From contig NW_006496520.1 in the NCBI RefSeq assembly GCF_000471905.2, positions 119,728 to 183,727 on the forward strand: a stretch of 64,000 nt of DNA, in the 5' to 3' direction. The notes under the pieces are model-generated. The model did no database searches. It was not told the DNA's origin and saw only the letters and a list, made by a program, of their open reading frames with translations. Numbering within the stretch: the stretch's first letter is position 1; each line of letters starts with the position of its first letter. This document shows positions 34,330-46,569 of this stretch, in pieces. The stretch comes from Amborella trichopoda. Taxonomy: Eukaryota > Streptophyta > Magnoliopsida > Amborellales > Amborellaceae. The translations under genes were made by a program, and so were the position numbers.

Positions 34330-34580
34330 CATGTTCAGCCTTCATATAAATTTTAAATTTTCAAAAACAATGCAGATCGATCTATAAATACTTGAAGATC
34401 TTGAAAACAAACATCCTGAATAACTTGTGACAAAATGCATGAGTTTTAGGGCATAAAATTCTTCTTTTGTTTTTTCCGTTGCGTCAGCATCTTGATGTCA
34501 AGGTGATCAATTGGAATGTTTTTCGATTTCTTTCTGCAAGATTTTTGAGGTGCACCTTACAAACCTAGTATAAACTTTTT
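34330..34580 (-). repeat. Dispersed repeat R2, copy 2
   Basis: The reverse complement reads GCACCTCAAAAATCTTGCAG, then CCAATTGATCACCTTGACAT and TTTTCAAGATCTTCAAGTAT. It follows the order of copy 1. Confidence 0.45.
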
Positions 34581-34599
34581 CCAAACTTATTTCCTTAAA

Positions 34600-35079
34600 C
34601 TCAAAAATTTGTTGGATCTAAATCTACACCTCGTGCTGAAAAATATTGAAACATTTTAATCATTGATTTCTTGAAATCTTTGAGTTGATCCACAAATTTG
34701 TTTAAGGCTTTAATAGAGAAGATGTATAGGGCTTTGATGAAAGGGTCAAACATGAACATATAGAAACAAGTTTTCACATTTCTTTTGTTTTTAGTTGGGA
34801 GAGAAATAGACAAAATGGCGGGTCGATGTTAGGCGTTAAAAAGGAATGACTTTTTCCGGACAGGTCCTTTTTTGTATTCAAATTTTCCCTACCAAAAATC
34901 AATAATCAATAATTTGGACCTGTTGAATAAACAGCAATCATTTACTGGCTGGTAGTCCAATTTAGGCTACTCCATTTTTTCACGTGACCCACCCATCTGA
35001 GCCAACTCGGATGATTCCAAGTTCGCACGGAAATTTAATCCTCCATTTGTATTAGTGGGTAGGAAAAATTACCGTAAGT
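34600..35079. other. Spacer, no gene seen
   Basis: AT-rich. The 70-codon minus-strand frame at 34601-34813 has no recognisable features. Confidence 0.4.
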
Positions 35080-35088
35080 ATATATAAA

Positions 35089-35283
35089 GAGTTTTTATCG
35101 TATGAGACCTTCCGACACTTATGTGTAGGATCATAAAGATCATTATTAAATTTGGCATGGATTTCTAAAAAAGTTATCATATGGATATGAAACTTGATTT
35201 TTTAAAATATTTGTGTCAAATTTAATAGTAATCATTTGAGGTCCTACACACAGATGTGGTAGGGTCTTATAAGATCATTACTC
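35089..35283. mobile_element. Mutator-type MITE (195 bp) with 9-bp TSD
   Basis: The flanks are ATATATAAA on both sides (35080-35088 and 35284-35292). The ends read GAGTTTTTATCGTATGAGACC and, inverted, GAGTAATGATCTTATAAGACC. The arms share AAATTTGRCAYRRATTTCTARAAAAGT and pair along most of their length. It has no coding capacity. It belongs to the family also present at 46629-46853, 52763-52962 and, as a long form, 50766-52556. Confidence 0.85.
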
Positions 35284-35293
35284 ATATATAAAT

Positions 35294-36279
35294 ACAAAAA
35301 ATACAGGTAGATTCAATTTTATGGCGATATTCATGCAAGTACTCCCATTCAAGATTTGCATCATCAGACCGATGCCTTTTCTGCCAAAAACCTCAATGGC
35401 TTTTTTTTTTTTTTCTCTAACATTCTTTCTTTTTTTTTCTTTTTTTTTTGTTGGAGGTGTGGATTTCAAACCTCAAACTGCTCTCAATATAGGTTGTTCA
35501 AGACTTGAAACATCGGATCGTGACCGCTTTTTATCGTAAAAACAACCCGGCCTGCTAACATTTACAACATAACTTGGTCAAGGGTTGCGAACTTAGTGCT
35601 TGTTTTTGTTTTTTTTTTGGTAAGTCAGTGGAAGAGAAGGCCCCCTACCCTTTTTTTTTATTATTTTTTTGTAATACTTTAAAAATAAAGACGTTTACAG
35701 CTCATTTCTTTACATCCCCGGAATAGGGTGCCTATGGCAAATCATGTAGTAAAGCAAGGGAAATAAAATCTAGTGGACGAGAAGACCAAACAGTGGCTTG
35801 TAAGTGAGAACCTAGTGCTTGTTCACTATATGTTTGTGTAAAAAGCAGTGGTTCTTTTATAAAACACATTGAAAATAGGGGCCTAAGTGCCCCTATATTT
35901 AGGCTGTCCAATGTTCAAAACATCATACAACCTTAGACATACCTTTCCCACCATCTAGAGAGCCCTACAAATCCAAAAAGAAAAATTTAGATCGGTTCAT
36001 TAGTTCTAATATTGGATCCAGGGATAAAACTGTCCAAAACAAACAACAGACCTCTATGTAAATTTTACATAAAATTAAAAGAATGTAGCTTCATTAAAAT
36101 AAAAAAATATAGAAAGAGGCCATTTACTTTTGGATGAGGTTTTTATAGGGCCTAGGCTTTATGAAAACAAAATAAAGCCTCATCTCAAATCTTTATCCAA
36201 AAAGCACTTTCGGTAACATAAATCTCCATGATGGCTCTAAAATCAATTTGCAACTTCGTTAATGAAATTCAAAACTCAA
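35294..36279. other. AT-rich spacer, no gene seen
   Basis: T-rich tracts at 35400-35450 and 35600-35680. Short frames only. No RNA gene was recognised. Confidence 0.45.
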
Positions 36280-36480
36280 AAAATGATACAGATCTTGCGG
36301 ATCTATGCACACTTATTTTTAGGGTGAGATAGACAGTCTAGATAATTCATTATAATAACCATATTTTAGAGCTTGAAATTCTTTTATTTTCTTTTTTTTC
36401 ATAACCATAATATTCATGCCAAGATGATCGATGTAAAGGTTTTCTAATACTTGAATTGCTATTTTTGAGGAGTTATAAAG
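36280..36480 (-). repeat. Dispersed repeat R2, copy 3
   Basis: The reverse complement carries the same succession of words as copies 1 and 2: an AATACTTG/TTTACATCGATCATCTTGGCAT stretch, GAATTTCAAGCTCTAAAATA, and AAGATCTGTATCA. It is more diverged. Confidence 0.35.
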
Positions 36481-36810
36481 TGACGATTTACTTCTTTTGA
36501 TAGGGCTGCTGCACTATAAAACCAAATTTCTTTACTTTTTGTAAGGAGATCACAATCGCTCTTGTTCATGAGATTTCAAATTGAGTGGTTGTAAGAGTGT
36601 CATTGATTGACTCAAAGTTCAAAAAAGAATTTTCAAACTTCATGACACACCTTAAGCCATCTAATTTGATATCTAATGATTAAGAGTAAATATGACTTCT
36701 TTGTAGTAAAAATAAATGGTCTGATAGTATATGTTCCTTTAAAAATAAAGTGGTACGGAGTATGGAGTAATTTTCCAAAGAATTAAAAGAGCGGTAGACC
36801 GGTTCCTAGT

Positions 36811-37925
<1,115 letters not shown>

Positions 37926-38807
37926 GTAAGGTAATTTGTAAATATCTGTTATATTTCTTGTTAATTACGAAAATACCTGAAACATTCCATTATTACTCAG
38001 ATGTCCATTTGTTCAACTTCATAACACATTTTTTTTTAAAAGATGAAACTGTCTATTTTTCAGTTTTTTAAAAACCAAATTTTAGTGCTTGTAACTCGGC
38101 AAGTGGAAAAAAAAAAGAGGTATATATAAGACGATACCTATTTCTATCATTATTACTCAAATAGTATATTGGTAAAAGCCTATGATTTTCTTCAAGAGGT
38201 TTTGGTATCAAATACTGCACATTCTATGATGTGGCTTTTTGTTTTGGTTTTTAATAAAATAAAAAACATCGTTTTTCTGGTTTTTAATAAAATAAAAAAA
38301 ATCCTTTTTTTTTTGAAAAAAATAGATTGTGTATGGGGGGATTCGAACACTTGATGTGAAAGTGTAGAAGCATGCATGATAACTGAAAAGCAATGCATTT
38401 CATGCTTTTTTTTTTTGCTTTTAAATAAAATAAAAGACATCTATTTTTTATTAAAAAAAGTTAGATTGCGTATGGGGGGACTCGAGCACTTGACGTGAAA
38501 GGGTAGAGGCATGCAATAATAACCAAAAGGCTAATTCAACCAAATGTCTAAATAAATAGGCATACATAATATTGATATTTAAAAATTCAGTTTTTAAATT
38601 AGGTTTTTCAAAAATCGAAATTCGAAAATTTTTGGTCTTGTAAAACTGAAAATTAAAAAAAATTGGGTTTTCAAAAACCGGAAATGGACAGTTTCATCTT
38701 CTAAAAAAAACAGTTATGAAGTTGAAAAATAAACATTTTGTAATAAAAAAAAGTTTCAAGTATTTTCGTAATAACGAAAAGTATAACAGACATTTACGTA
38801 ATGTTAC
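37926..38807. mobile_element. Long-TIR element (about 880 bp), non-coding
   Basis: Inverted arms of about 180 bp. The left arm reads ATCTGTTATATTTCTTGTTA, ACGAAAATACCTGAAAC and AGATGAAACTGTCTATTT; the right arm, inverted, reads GTCTGTTATACTTTTCGTTA, ACGAAAATACTTGAAAC and AGATGAAACTGTCCATTT. The flanks are A runs, so a target duplication cannot be judged. Inside are two tandem copies of about 140 bp (about 38230-38400 and 38420-38540), each ending in a GGGGGRYTCGARCACTTGAYGTGAAAG stretch. It has no transposase. Long arms without coding capacity suggest a non-autonomous Mutator-like or fold-back element. Confidence 0.65.
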
Positions 38808-38811
38808 AAAA

Positions 38812-39949
38812 AAAAAAAATACAATGATGGAGACTTAGAACTTAAAAATATTAAAATATTCGATCAAAAAAGTACTCATAGTTTGAAACACAATTGAGGA
38901 GCCTTTATTCTCTTTCGAGGGAGCTATCTAGTTTCTCTTTCGAGAAACATGTCCGCTTACAAAGAGGGATATGCCTTGGTTGCAGTTTTTTCTCAAGGAT
39001 TTTGTTTTAGTAAATTACTCATGTAAAGATTTAGAAAACAATTTTTGGCTTAGATTTATTGCCTTCCCAAAACAAAATTCTTGCGATGTACAAAAGGGAA
39101 AAATCGGTGCTTTAAACCTTGTGATTCCCGAACTAGTAGGGAAATGGTATGAAATGTTATGTGACCTGGCCTTATTCCCCTTAAAACCCTACCTTTTATT
39201 TTATTTTTTTTAAGCTTATCTAAGGGTTTTTTAGATCCCTCAGATCCCTACCCCAGAAGCCCCTAATTTAACATTTATTTTATTTTATTTTAAAATTTTT
39301 TGAATCATCAATTTGAATTGATCCATACTGATATAGATAAGTGGTCCAGCAATCCAACATAGAACTATAGGGTGAACAATTCACCCATTGATATTAGTTT
39401 TGAAACACTAAAAAAAGCTCAAAAATTCCCAATGCAAAATTTTGAATGTCATACCTTTTAGCACGAGATTACTATTTAGGGACCAAGGTTTAAAAATATG
39501 GTTTGGTGATCTAGATTGCCCCTCTAAAAAACCGGTCGCAGATAAGCCTAGTGAACTAGCAAAGAAAATTTTTTACTCAAAAATTTGAAAACTTTTAAAA
39601 AATAAAGTGGGCCGGTTCTCATAGAATTGACTAGTTCAGTTAGATAGTCAACCAAAACCAGCCCGTTCAGTTCCTAATATCTAGGTAGAACTAGACCCCG
39701 ACAATTCCTTATCTCAACCGGTTTCTTCCCACCCGGTTTGTCGAATTTTTAACCATTTTTTATCCCACCTCGAAGAGTAGTACGGCAAGGGCGTGACAAG
39801 TGATCTCAAAATCGAACCGGTATTTCTAACAATGGGGGGTGACACGCAAAAAAAAAAAAAAGAAGAGGTCTACTCCTCAAGGACAACAAGCAATAGATGT
39901 AGAAAGAGTTAAGAGTGGCTAATAACCACATTTCTCTGCGGCAAAATGT
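38812..39949. other. AT-rich spacer, no gene seen
   Basis: An 80-codon frame at 38971-39213 shows no domain. 39480-39830 contains several CCGGTT/AACCGG words. Nothing else is recognisable. Confidence 0.45.
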
Positions 39950-40190
39950 AGCCCTGAATAAATCTATTTTTTGAGATGGATTTTAAGACTTAATTTTCAA
40001 GGAGATGTAATCTTAAACATGAAGATCATTAATATGAAGATCATGAATATGAATAAATAAATAAATTTTAAAAATTAAAAATAATAATTCTAGTAAAAAA
40101 ATATTTCCATTATTTTTAGATGGAACACCTAATTAGATGCTTCACACTTTCTGGACCGTATGTGTATAAATGCGTTCGAGGCAATTTAGC
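39950..40190 (+). repeat. Dispersed repeat R1, copy 2, next to the bHLH gene
   Basis: It follows the same order as copy 1 at 31960-32260, ending with the TATGTGTATAAATGC stretch. It lies 320-560 bp upstream of the bHLH start codon and contains the best TATA candidate of that gene. Confidence 0.6.
40165..40170 (+). promoter_or_regulatory. Candidate TATA box of the bHLH gene
   Basis: TATAAA in TGTGTATAAATGCG, 339 bp before the ATG. If used, it implies a 5' leader of about 300 nt. It lies inside repeat R1 and the same word occurs in the other R1 copy, so it may be coincidental. Confidence 0.35.
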
Positions 40191-40257
40191 ATAAACGGCA
40201 GTGAAAAGCTTGAAAAGAAAAAACGAGAGTCGATCGATCCACCATGATTGCACGGAA

Positions 40258-40263
40258 AACGTG
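40258..40263 (+). promoter_or_regulatory. T/G-box AACGTG
   Basis: AACGTG, 246 bp before the ATG. This variant of the G-box is a known binding site of jasmonate MYC factors. Single short match; occupancy is inference. Confidence 0.35.
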
Positions 40264-40297
40264 CTTTGCAGGCTTCATAGGGGCCAGATGTTTAATT

Positions 40298-40303
40298 CAC
40301 GTG
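40298..40303 (+). promoter_or_regulatory. G-box CACGTG
   Basis: A perfect palindromic CACGTG followed by GG, 206 bp before the ATG. This is the preferred site of MYC-type bHLH proteins such as the one encoded just downstream, so feedback on its own promoter is possible. Confidence 0.45.
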
Positions 40304-40508
40304 GGAATTGATAAGATTCCAACACACCTCATTTTCATTTTCAATCAGGAAGAGAGAGAATGTGCTTCTGTATGGAGTAGGGGACAAAGTAGAGGAGGAA
40401 GAAGAGAGTGATTGAAGGAGATAGGGATTGTTGGGTTCACATTTCTTCATCTCTCTCACAAACACTTTGGACCACCTCATTATTCACATTAACTCTTCCC
40501 AGCGAGCA

Positions 40509-41888
40509 ATGGAGCCACCAACAATGGCTGCTTCTTCCTCATTACAACAACCATGGCTAACACAGCAGCAGGTGCCCCTCCAGCAATCCCTGCATCATCT
40601 ACTGAACACCCGCACCGAGTGGTGGGAGTATGCCATCTTCTGGGAGGCCTCGCACGACTCCCTCCCACAGGCCCCGGTTCTTGTGTGGGGTGAAGGTTTC
40701 TTTAGAGGCCCTACCGACGGCTGCAATCCCTCGCAGATGACAAAGTCGGAGGCTCAACAGATGGAGCGGAAGAAAGTTTTGAGGGACTTGCAGGCGATGA
40801 TGGAGGTAGACCCGGACGGAGATGGATTCTCCCTGGACTCTGATGTCTCTGATCTCGAATGGTTTTATATGGTGTCTCTAACCAAGTCGTTTATGGGTGC
40901 TGAGGGGCTCCCTGCGCATGTGTTTGTGGCGGGGAGACCGATCTGGCTCACCGGCAGCCATAGCATTCAGAGCTATAACTGCGAGAGGACGAAAGAGGCA
41001 CACTTACATGGCATCCAGTCGATGGCATGCATCCCCATTGCAAATGGCGTGCTCGAGCTCGGCTCGATGGATCTCATTCCAGAGGACTGGAGCCTCTTAG
41101 AAACATTCACCTCCATTTTTGGCAGTGGCCAGCTTCAGCGATGGGGCTCGGATAACCCGCCTCCACCTTCAGTTCCTGCAACAGAGGAAGGGGCGGTGGC
41201 AGTGTCCTCAGGACCAGGATGGTCCGGCGTCGACTCTGAGCACTCCGATGCAGAAGACATTGCAGCCGCTGCCGCCGCCGCAGAAGCAATAGCAGCGGAC
41301 CGCCGCCCAAAGAAGCGAGGAAGAAAGCCGGGGAACGGCCGCGTCGTGCCCCTGAACCACGTGGAGGCAGAGAGGCAGCGCCGTGAGAAGCTGAACCGCC
41401 GCTTCTACGCACTGCGGGCGGTCGTGCCCCATGTCTCGAAGATGGACAAGGCCTCCCTTCTCGCTGATGCCGTCTCCTACATAAACCAGCTCAAAGCCAA
41501 GGTCCAACACCTGGAATCAGCTCTACAAAAGCTTGGCTCTGATGAAAAAACCACCCAAAAAGACTCCGACGGTAAATTAATGCCGGACACTTCTGGTTCA
41601 GAGGGAGCCGAGTGGAATGGGATAGCAGAGTTGGAGGTGAAAATTATGGGGCAGGATGCGATTATTAGGGTTCAATCCGAGAGCACAGGACACCCGGCTG
41701 CAAAGCTAATGAGGGCTTTAGAGGAGTTAGGATTGCCGGTGCACCATGCAAGTGTTTCTAATGTGAAGGGACTGATGGTGCAGGATGTGGTGGTCAGGGT
41801 TCCTGAGGGCTCACCCTGCAGCGATGACGAGCTCAAGGCAGCACTGCTCAGAACTGGACAGCTTTCAAGGGGCCCTAATTCTTCATAA
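40509..41888 (+). CDS. MYC-type bHLH transcription factor (MYC2/bHLH14-like), intronless
   Basis: A 459-residue nuclear DNA-binding protein. Residues about 30-205 form the bHLH-MYC N-terminal domain ([11 protein letters not shown] at 38-48; [10 protein letters not shown] at 58-67). The acidic [19 protein letters not shown] at 110-128 corresponds to the transactivation/JAZ-contact part of MYC2 relatives. A basic stretch PKKRGRKP (267-274) can act as a nuclear signal. The bHLH spans about 281-338, with the E-box contact residues His284, Glu288 and Arg292 in [14 protein letters not shown] and leucines continuing into a short zipper. Residues 372-450 look like the ACT-like dimerisation domain. 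An absence of introns is normal for this group. The frame is open for 27 more codons upstream (to 40428), but the ATG at 40509 has a better context (G at -3, G at +4) and begins the family-like sequence. MYC factors of this type drive jasmonate-response genes and are held by JAZ repressors; that role here is inference. At 459 residues it is nearer bHLH14 than MYC2 in length, so I give no symbol. Confidence 0.93.
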   Translation: MEPPTMAASSSLQQPWLTQQQVPLQQSLHHLLNTRTEWWEYAIFWEASHDSLPQAPVLVWGEGFFRGPTDGCNPSQMTKSEAQQMERKKVLRDLQAMMEVDPDGDGFSLDSDVSDLEWFYMVSLTKSFMGAEGLPAHVFVAGRPIWLTGSHSIQSYNCERTKEAHLHGIQSMACIPIANGVLELGSMDLIPEDWSLLETFTSIFGSGQLQRWGSDNPPPPSVPATEEGAVAVSSGPGWSGVDSEHSDAEDIAAAAAAAEAIAADRRPKKRGRKPGNGRVVPLNHVEAERQRREKLNRRFYALRAVVPHVSKMDKASLLADAVSYINQLKAKVQHLESALQKLGSDEKTTQKDSDGKLMPDTSGSEGAEWNGIAELEVKIMGQDAIIRVQSESTGHPAAKLMRALEELGLPVHHASVSNVKGLMVQDVVVRVPEGSPCSDDELKAALLRTGQLSRGPNSS

Positions 41889-41908
41889 CCTCACACCAGG
41901 TCGAACGG

Positions 41909-41930
41909 CTCTCTCTCTCTCTCTCTCTCT
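41909..41930. repeat. (CT)n in the bHLH 3' UTR
   Basis: Eleven CT units, 20 bp after the stop codon of the bHLH gene. Confidence 0.85.
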
Positions 41931-42141
41931 TCATCTGTGCTTTGGTTGCATATGGGGCCCTAAACTCTTCATAACCTTTATTTTGTTACATTTGGTTTTT
42001 ATTGTGTACATACTCTCCCTTTAAAGTTTGGAGTTTGTACCAATGGGCATAAACTGGTGTTTTGGTGTCAGATATGTCTCGAATTTTTGGGAAAGTAATG
42101 TATATAGTAGGATCTCGCATAAAGTGTGAGGCGAGCTATAA

Positions 42142-42147
42142 AATAAA
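42142..42147 (+). terminator. Candidate poly(A) signal of the bHLH gene
   Basis: AATAAA in ATAAAATAAAATAATAAGG, about 250 bp after the stop codon, preceded by a T-rich stretch (41980-42070). Plant signals are loose, so this is only a plausible end. Confidence 0.4.
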
Positions 42148-42149
42148 AT

Positions 42150-43025
42150 AATAAGGCCTGTGAAGACACCTGAAATGAAGCATTTGTATTATTTAGGAAT
42201 CCTAAAACTCGCACGTCTGAAAAAAAAAAGGTTGGGACGTTTTTTTCGTCCAAGGACGAGACGGCAATTGCATGGGAATCGTATCATATATGATCCGGAT
42301 GGAGTTTAGTTTCGTTCCAATCTTCTTTATCATTGTAGTTGAGTTCTTTTTTATTTTTTTTAATACTAATTTACGTACTAACACTAAAAGAAATAGGAAA
42401 ATATAAAATGGGCTTTGGGTGAAATTATGCACAAGGTTGGTTAACCTGTATTTTTTTCTCTTTTAAAATTATCACTTGGTCCGAAGATGCCATCCTCGAA
42501 AAGCTTTTTATTTTTATGTAGTTTTTTTGTTGGCAGGCCTCAGTTCCAAAGCGATCCAAGGATAGGACCTCAAACTACTTTAGAATTGAGCCCCAAGCCA
42601 AAGTTCGACTCCCCATCCTAGGACCACTCTTTGCTTTTTTGTTGTGGAAGAAAAAAACAGTTCGGGGATGGGGACCATATTCTGCCCTAGAGCTAAGCTC
42701 TACCTCAGTCGAGAGGGCGGTCTGAGGTCCCCATACTCGAACTGCTCTGGAACTGATCCTACTAACAAAGGAACTAAAAAAATAGAAGTTGTGACATCAT
42801 CGGACCGAGGAGAAATTTTGTAAAACATAAAAATCTTTCGCATATTTTTTGCCAATTTTTTTCCCATTTTGTATTTTCTTTTTGTGTGTTTTTTTTTTTG
42901 GTGTCGATACGAAAATGACTTTTTCTTTCATAGACAACACAGTAGAAGGATTCCTTTGGTAGAGAGTTTAGTGAGGTTCGAATAAAGTCCACAACTCAGA
43001 AAGAGCATCTATACTATACTTATAA
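42150..43025. other. Spacer downstream of the bHLH gene, no gene seen
   Basis: 42520-42770 holds GC-richer sequence with an inverted pair: AACAGTTCGGGGATGGGGACC near 42657 and the reverse of GGTCCCCATACTCGAACTG near 42727-42747. Otherwise AT-rich with short chance frames. Confidence 0.4.
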
Positions 43026-43039
43026 TATCTAGGATTGTA

Positions 43040-43250
43040 GATAATGAGATCATTTATCTTTAATACAAGGAGGTTACAGTTATTTATAACCATCCAATGT
43101 GAAATCCGATTGCTTGGGTATTGGACAAAGTTTGAAAAAAAATTTGAACTTTAAACTTAGTCAATGAAATAAATGTAACTACCCATTTTCACATCCAATA
43201 ATCAAGCTTAATTGTGACCACGTTGTACCTAAAATAGATGGTCTCATTAT
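43040..43250. mobile_element. Degraded MITE-like inverted repeat
   Basis: The left arm starts AATGAGATCATTTATCTTTA and the right arm, inverted, AATGAGACCATCTATTTTAG. Both continue with TACAA, a GGTYACA stretch and ATTGGATGTG or its counterpart. The arms are about 60-90 bp and clearly diverged. No target duplication was identified. Confidence 0.4.
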
Positions 43251-44039
43251 ATAGGCCACATTATATAGTTTCCCATATCATATACCTACATTCCGTCAAC
43301 ATATTCACGTCTCATTAAAATAAGTACATAATTAAAAACTATTACAAACTTGGAGTTTGTGCTATAACTTGTTTAAAAAATGTCAGAACCCTAAAAAATC
43401 TAATCCAATGTCCATTTTTTAAAATAATAGGCTACATGTATGGTTTTCTGCTACATGGAATATCAATAGTTCCCCTCAACCATCCGATTAGAGGGGGTGG
43501 GGGGAGGTCTTGTGGGTTTAGAGGGGGTGGATGATGGCATACCTACCAGGAAAGAAACAGGACATGCCTGGGCTTATTAGAATTTTGATACTGCTCGAAT
43601 TAGATCCCCAACAGAGAGATATTTACAACGACTGTTCACTTTTGGACGGTAGATCGAGTATATAGAGGGGATGTTGGGTCATTCCCTTCTCTCGGAGACC
43701 CGAACTAGAACCCTACCAATGGATTGATTTCTCTTATTCAACTTCAATCATGAACCGGATAAAATTGTAGAACCTCCCATTGAACTCTCTGAAAATCAAA
43801 GTACTTTTAGGTGCTATCTGGATACTCGAAAATTCATTTACAGAAATGTTTTTGTATGGAGATGGCGAGCTTGGATTGAAATTTTGGGACTTCAAAAATA
43901 TTTCTGTCAGAAATAATTTCTTGATTTTAAGCTAAAAATAAAGAAATTTGTATTATTGCCTTTATTTCTGAAATTTATTTCCAGCTAGATTTCCTTATTA
44001 GAGAGAGGCTCATTTTACAAAATACAATTAATTCCACCA
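43251..44039. other. Spacer, no gene seen
   Basis: AT-rich with a G-rich patch at 43488-43530 (GGTGGGGGGAGG). No coding or RNA gene recognised. Confidence 0.4.
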
Positions 44040-45380
44040 AAACACCCCCATGAATTAGAGAGAGACTAGCTCACATTTTAAGTTTTAGAGAAAAATATAT
44101 CTTAAAATTTTAGAGAAACTCCCAAAAAAATCTTTAGAGGGAGAACCTGTCTCGAAATTTTACAAAGAAAAACTATTTCAAATTAAGTTCTTGAGAGACA
44201 AAATATCTTACAATTTGAGAGAGAGAAACTGTAGTAAATTTTAGATAGAAAAGTACCTAAAAATGTTTTAAGGAGAGAAACTATATCAAAATTTTTAGAG
44301 AGAGAATATATCTCAAATTTTAAGTTTTAGTGAGAGAAACTATCTCAAAATGTATAGAGAGAAACTATCTCAAATATTAAAATTTATAAAGAGAACGTAC
44401 CTAAATTTTTTAGAGAGAGAAACTATCTCAAAATTTTTAGAGAGAAACTATCTCCAATTTTAAGTTTTTAGAGAGAGGAACGAGAAAGTAAAAAAAAAAT
44501 TTAGAGAGGGAAACTATCTCAAAATTTTTAGAGAGAGAAACTATATCAAATTTAAGTTTTAGAGAGAGAAGCTATCTCAAATTTTAACTTTTATTGAGAG
44601 AAACTATCTTAAAATTTTTAAAGAGAGAAACTATCTCAAATTTTAAATTATAGATAAATGAAATACCTAAAAATATTTAGAGAGCTAAACTATCTCAAAA
44701 TTTTTAAGGAGAGAAACTATAGCAAATTTTAAGTCTTAGAGAGAAAAAGTACATCAAAATTTTTAGAGAAAGAAACTATCTCAAAATTTTTAGAGAGAAA
44801 CTATTCAAATTTAAAGTCTTAGAGAGAGAAAGTACCTGAAAATTTTTAGAGAGATAAACTATCTCAAAAATTTCATAGAGAGCATCTCAAATTTTAAGTT
44901 TTAGAGAGAAACTATCTCAAAATTTTAGAAAGAAAAATTATATCAAATTTTAGAGAAAGAAACTATCTCAAATTTTAAGTTTAGAAAGAGAAAATATTTA
45001 AATTTTTTTGGAGAGAGAAACTATCTCTAAATTTTTAAAGAGAGAAACTATCTCAAATTTTAAGTTTTAGTGAGAGAAAATATCTTACTATTTTTAGAGA
45101 GAGAAAACTACCTAATTGTTTTTGAGAGAGAAACTACCTCAAAAATTTTAGAGAAAGAAACTATCTTATATTTTAAGTTTTAGAGAAAGTATTTTAAGAT
45201 TTTAGAGAGAGAAAGTACTTGAAATTTTTAGAGAGAGAAGCTATCTCTAAGTTTTTAGAGAAAGAAACTATCTCAAATTTTAAGATCTAGAGAGAGAAAA
45301 TATGTTAAAATTTTAGAGAAGCAAACTTTATCAAATTTTTGTGAGAAACTACTTAAAATTTTTAGAGAGATTTAATGAAA
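44040..45380. repeat. Degenerate AGAGAGAAACTATCTCAAA minisatellite, 1.3 kb
   Basis: More than thirty degenerate units of about 28-45 bp built from TTTTAGAGAGAGAAACTATC, TCAAAATTTT and, in many, AAGTTTTAGAGAG. Longer units alternate with shorter ones, a sign of higher-order growth. It contains no open frame of note. Confidence 0.85.
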
Positions 45381-46560
45381 AATAACATTATAATTAATAA
45401 TACAATCAAAAGCATTTAACAAAATAAAAAACAAAAAAAAGCCATGAAAATATTATACATCTACGTACCATCCAAACAATAGAAATTTATTTTATATGAA
45501 ATACTTTTCAAATACATTTCAAAGAAAATAGATCTTTCCATGTAATCTTTTTTTCATAGATCCAAACATCCCCTTCTTTGATGAAGGACGTCCCCAAACC
45601 ATTCATTCTGGACATTAGATAGCTTTTTATATCCGTGCAATATAAACAAGTGCTATATAAAACCAACACTGGAACAATGGATTAAAAAGTGGATTGGTGC
45701 CTTGGATTGGGCACACCAACGATCCACCCGGATCGGTGAATCGGCGAATCGAATTGAGAATTGACCAGTCTGATTAAGCCTTAAAAAAATTAAAAAAAAT
45801 TATTAAAATTCATTATAAATATTTTATTTTAGGAATCCAATAAAAAATGGGGGTACTACATTATTTACTTTTATTTTTTTCATCAATTTGCGAATATTGA
45901 GATGTTCTTTCCATGTATGAACTTATGTTAGCCATTAAATTTACATCACATAAAAGAGAAATCATAGAATTATCATGAATAAAGTATATAATCATACATG
46001 GACTACAATAAATAATGGATTAAATCGATGAAAAAATGACTACTAAAATCTCGAATTGACGGAAAACCTTAAATCTGCTAAAAAAAACCCAATTAATTAC
46101 AACCTAACTAACTATAATCCAAAATTATTACAACCTAACTGACTATAATATTATATACTGAAATTGAAATTTTTGGTTTGTATTTTATAAATATTTTATT
46201 ATATAAATAATAACAAATCCAAAATATCTTATAATATCATCTAATTTAAAATGTATTATTGACAATTGTAAGAAAAATAGTACATTACATGATTTATGAT
46301 GCAAATAAATTAAAAAATAAAATAAAAAATTTGGTTATCAATGTAGAAATTATTAGAATGTGTACCAATTTTCAAAATAACACTTTAATTTTTCAAAAAT
46401 TTAATTTTTTAGGTTTCTAGAATAAATTTAGTAGAAGAGATTGTTAGTAGAGAGAGAGAAAAAGATTTCAAATGGCCTCATTATATGAACCATATCTTTG
46501 AATTAATATTCTTAAATTTATGTTAAAGATCGCCATGTTATAAAAAAAAAAAACAATTAG
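45381..46560. other. AT-rich spacer, no gene seen
   Basis: Very AT-rich. 45690-45790 has GATCGGTGAATCGG-type words related to the CCGGTT-containing parts at 37.1 and 39.5 kb. No gene is recognised. Confidence 0.4.
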
Positions 46561-46569
46561 ACAATTTAT

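Noticed and set aside
38300-38540. Possible tRNA genes (TTCGAATCC words)
   Set aside because: No cloverleaf: acceptor and anticodon arms could not be formed; kept only as a SINE-like hint.
38971-39213. 80-codon plus-strand frame
   Set aside because: No motif, isolated, in AT-rich spacer.
41107-41510. Minus-strand frames opposite the bHLH gene
   Set aside because: Shadows of the GC-rich coding sequence.
42655-42755. Inverted pair GTTCGGGGATGGGGACC
   Set aside because: Short and imperfect, with no flanking duplication; not enough to call an element.
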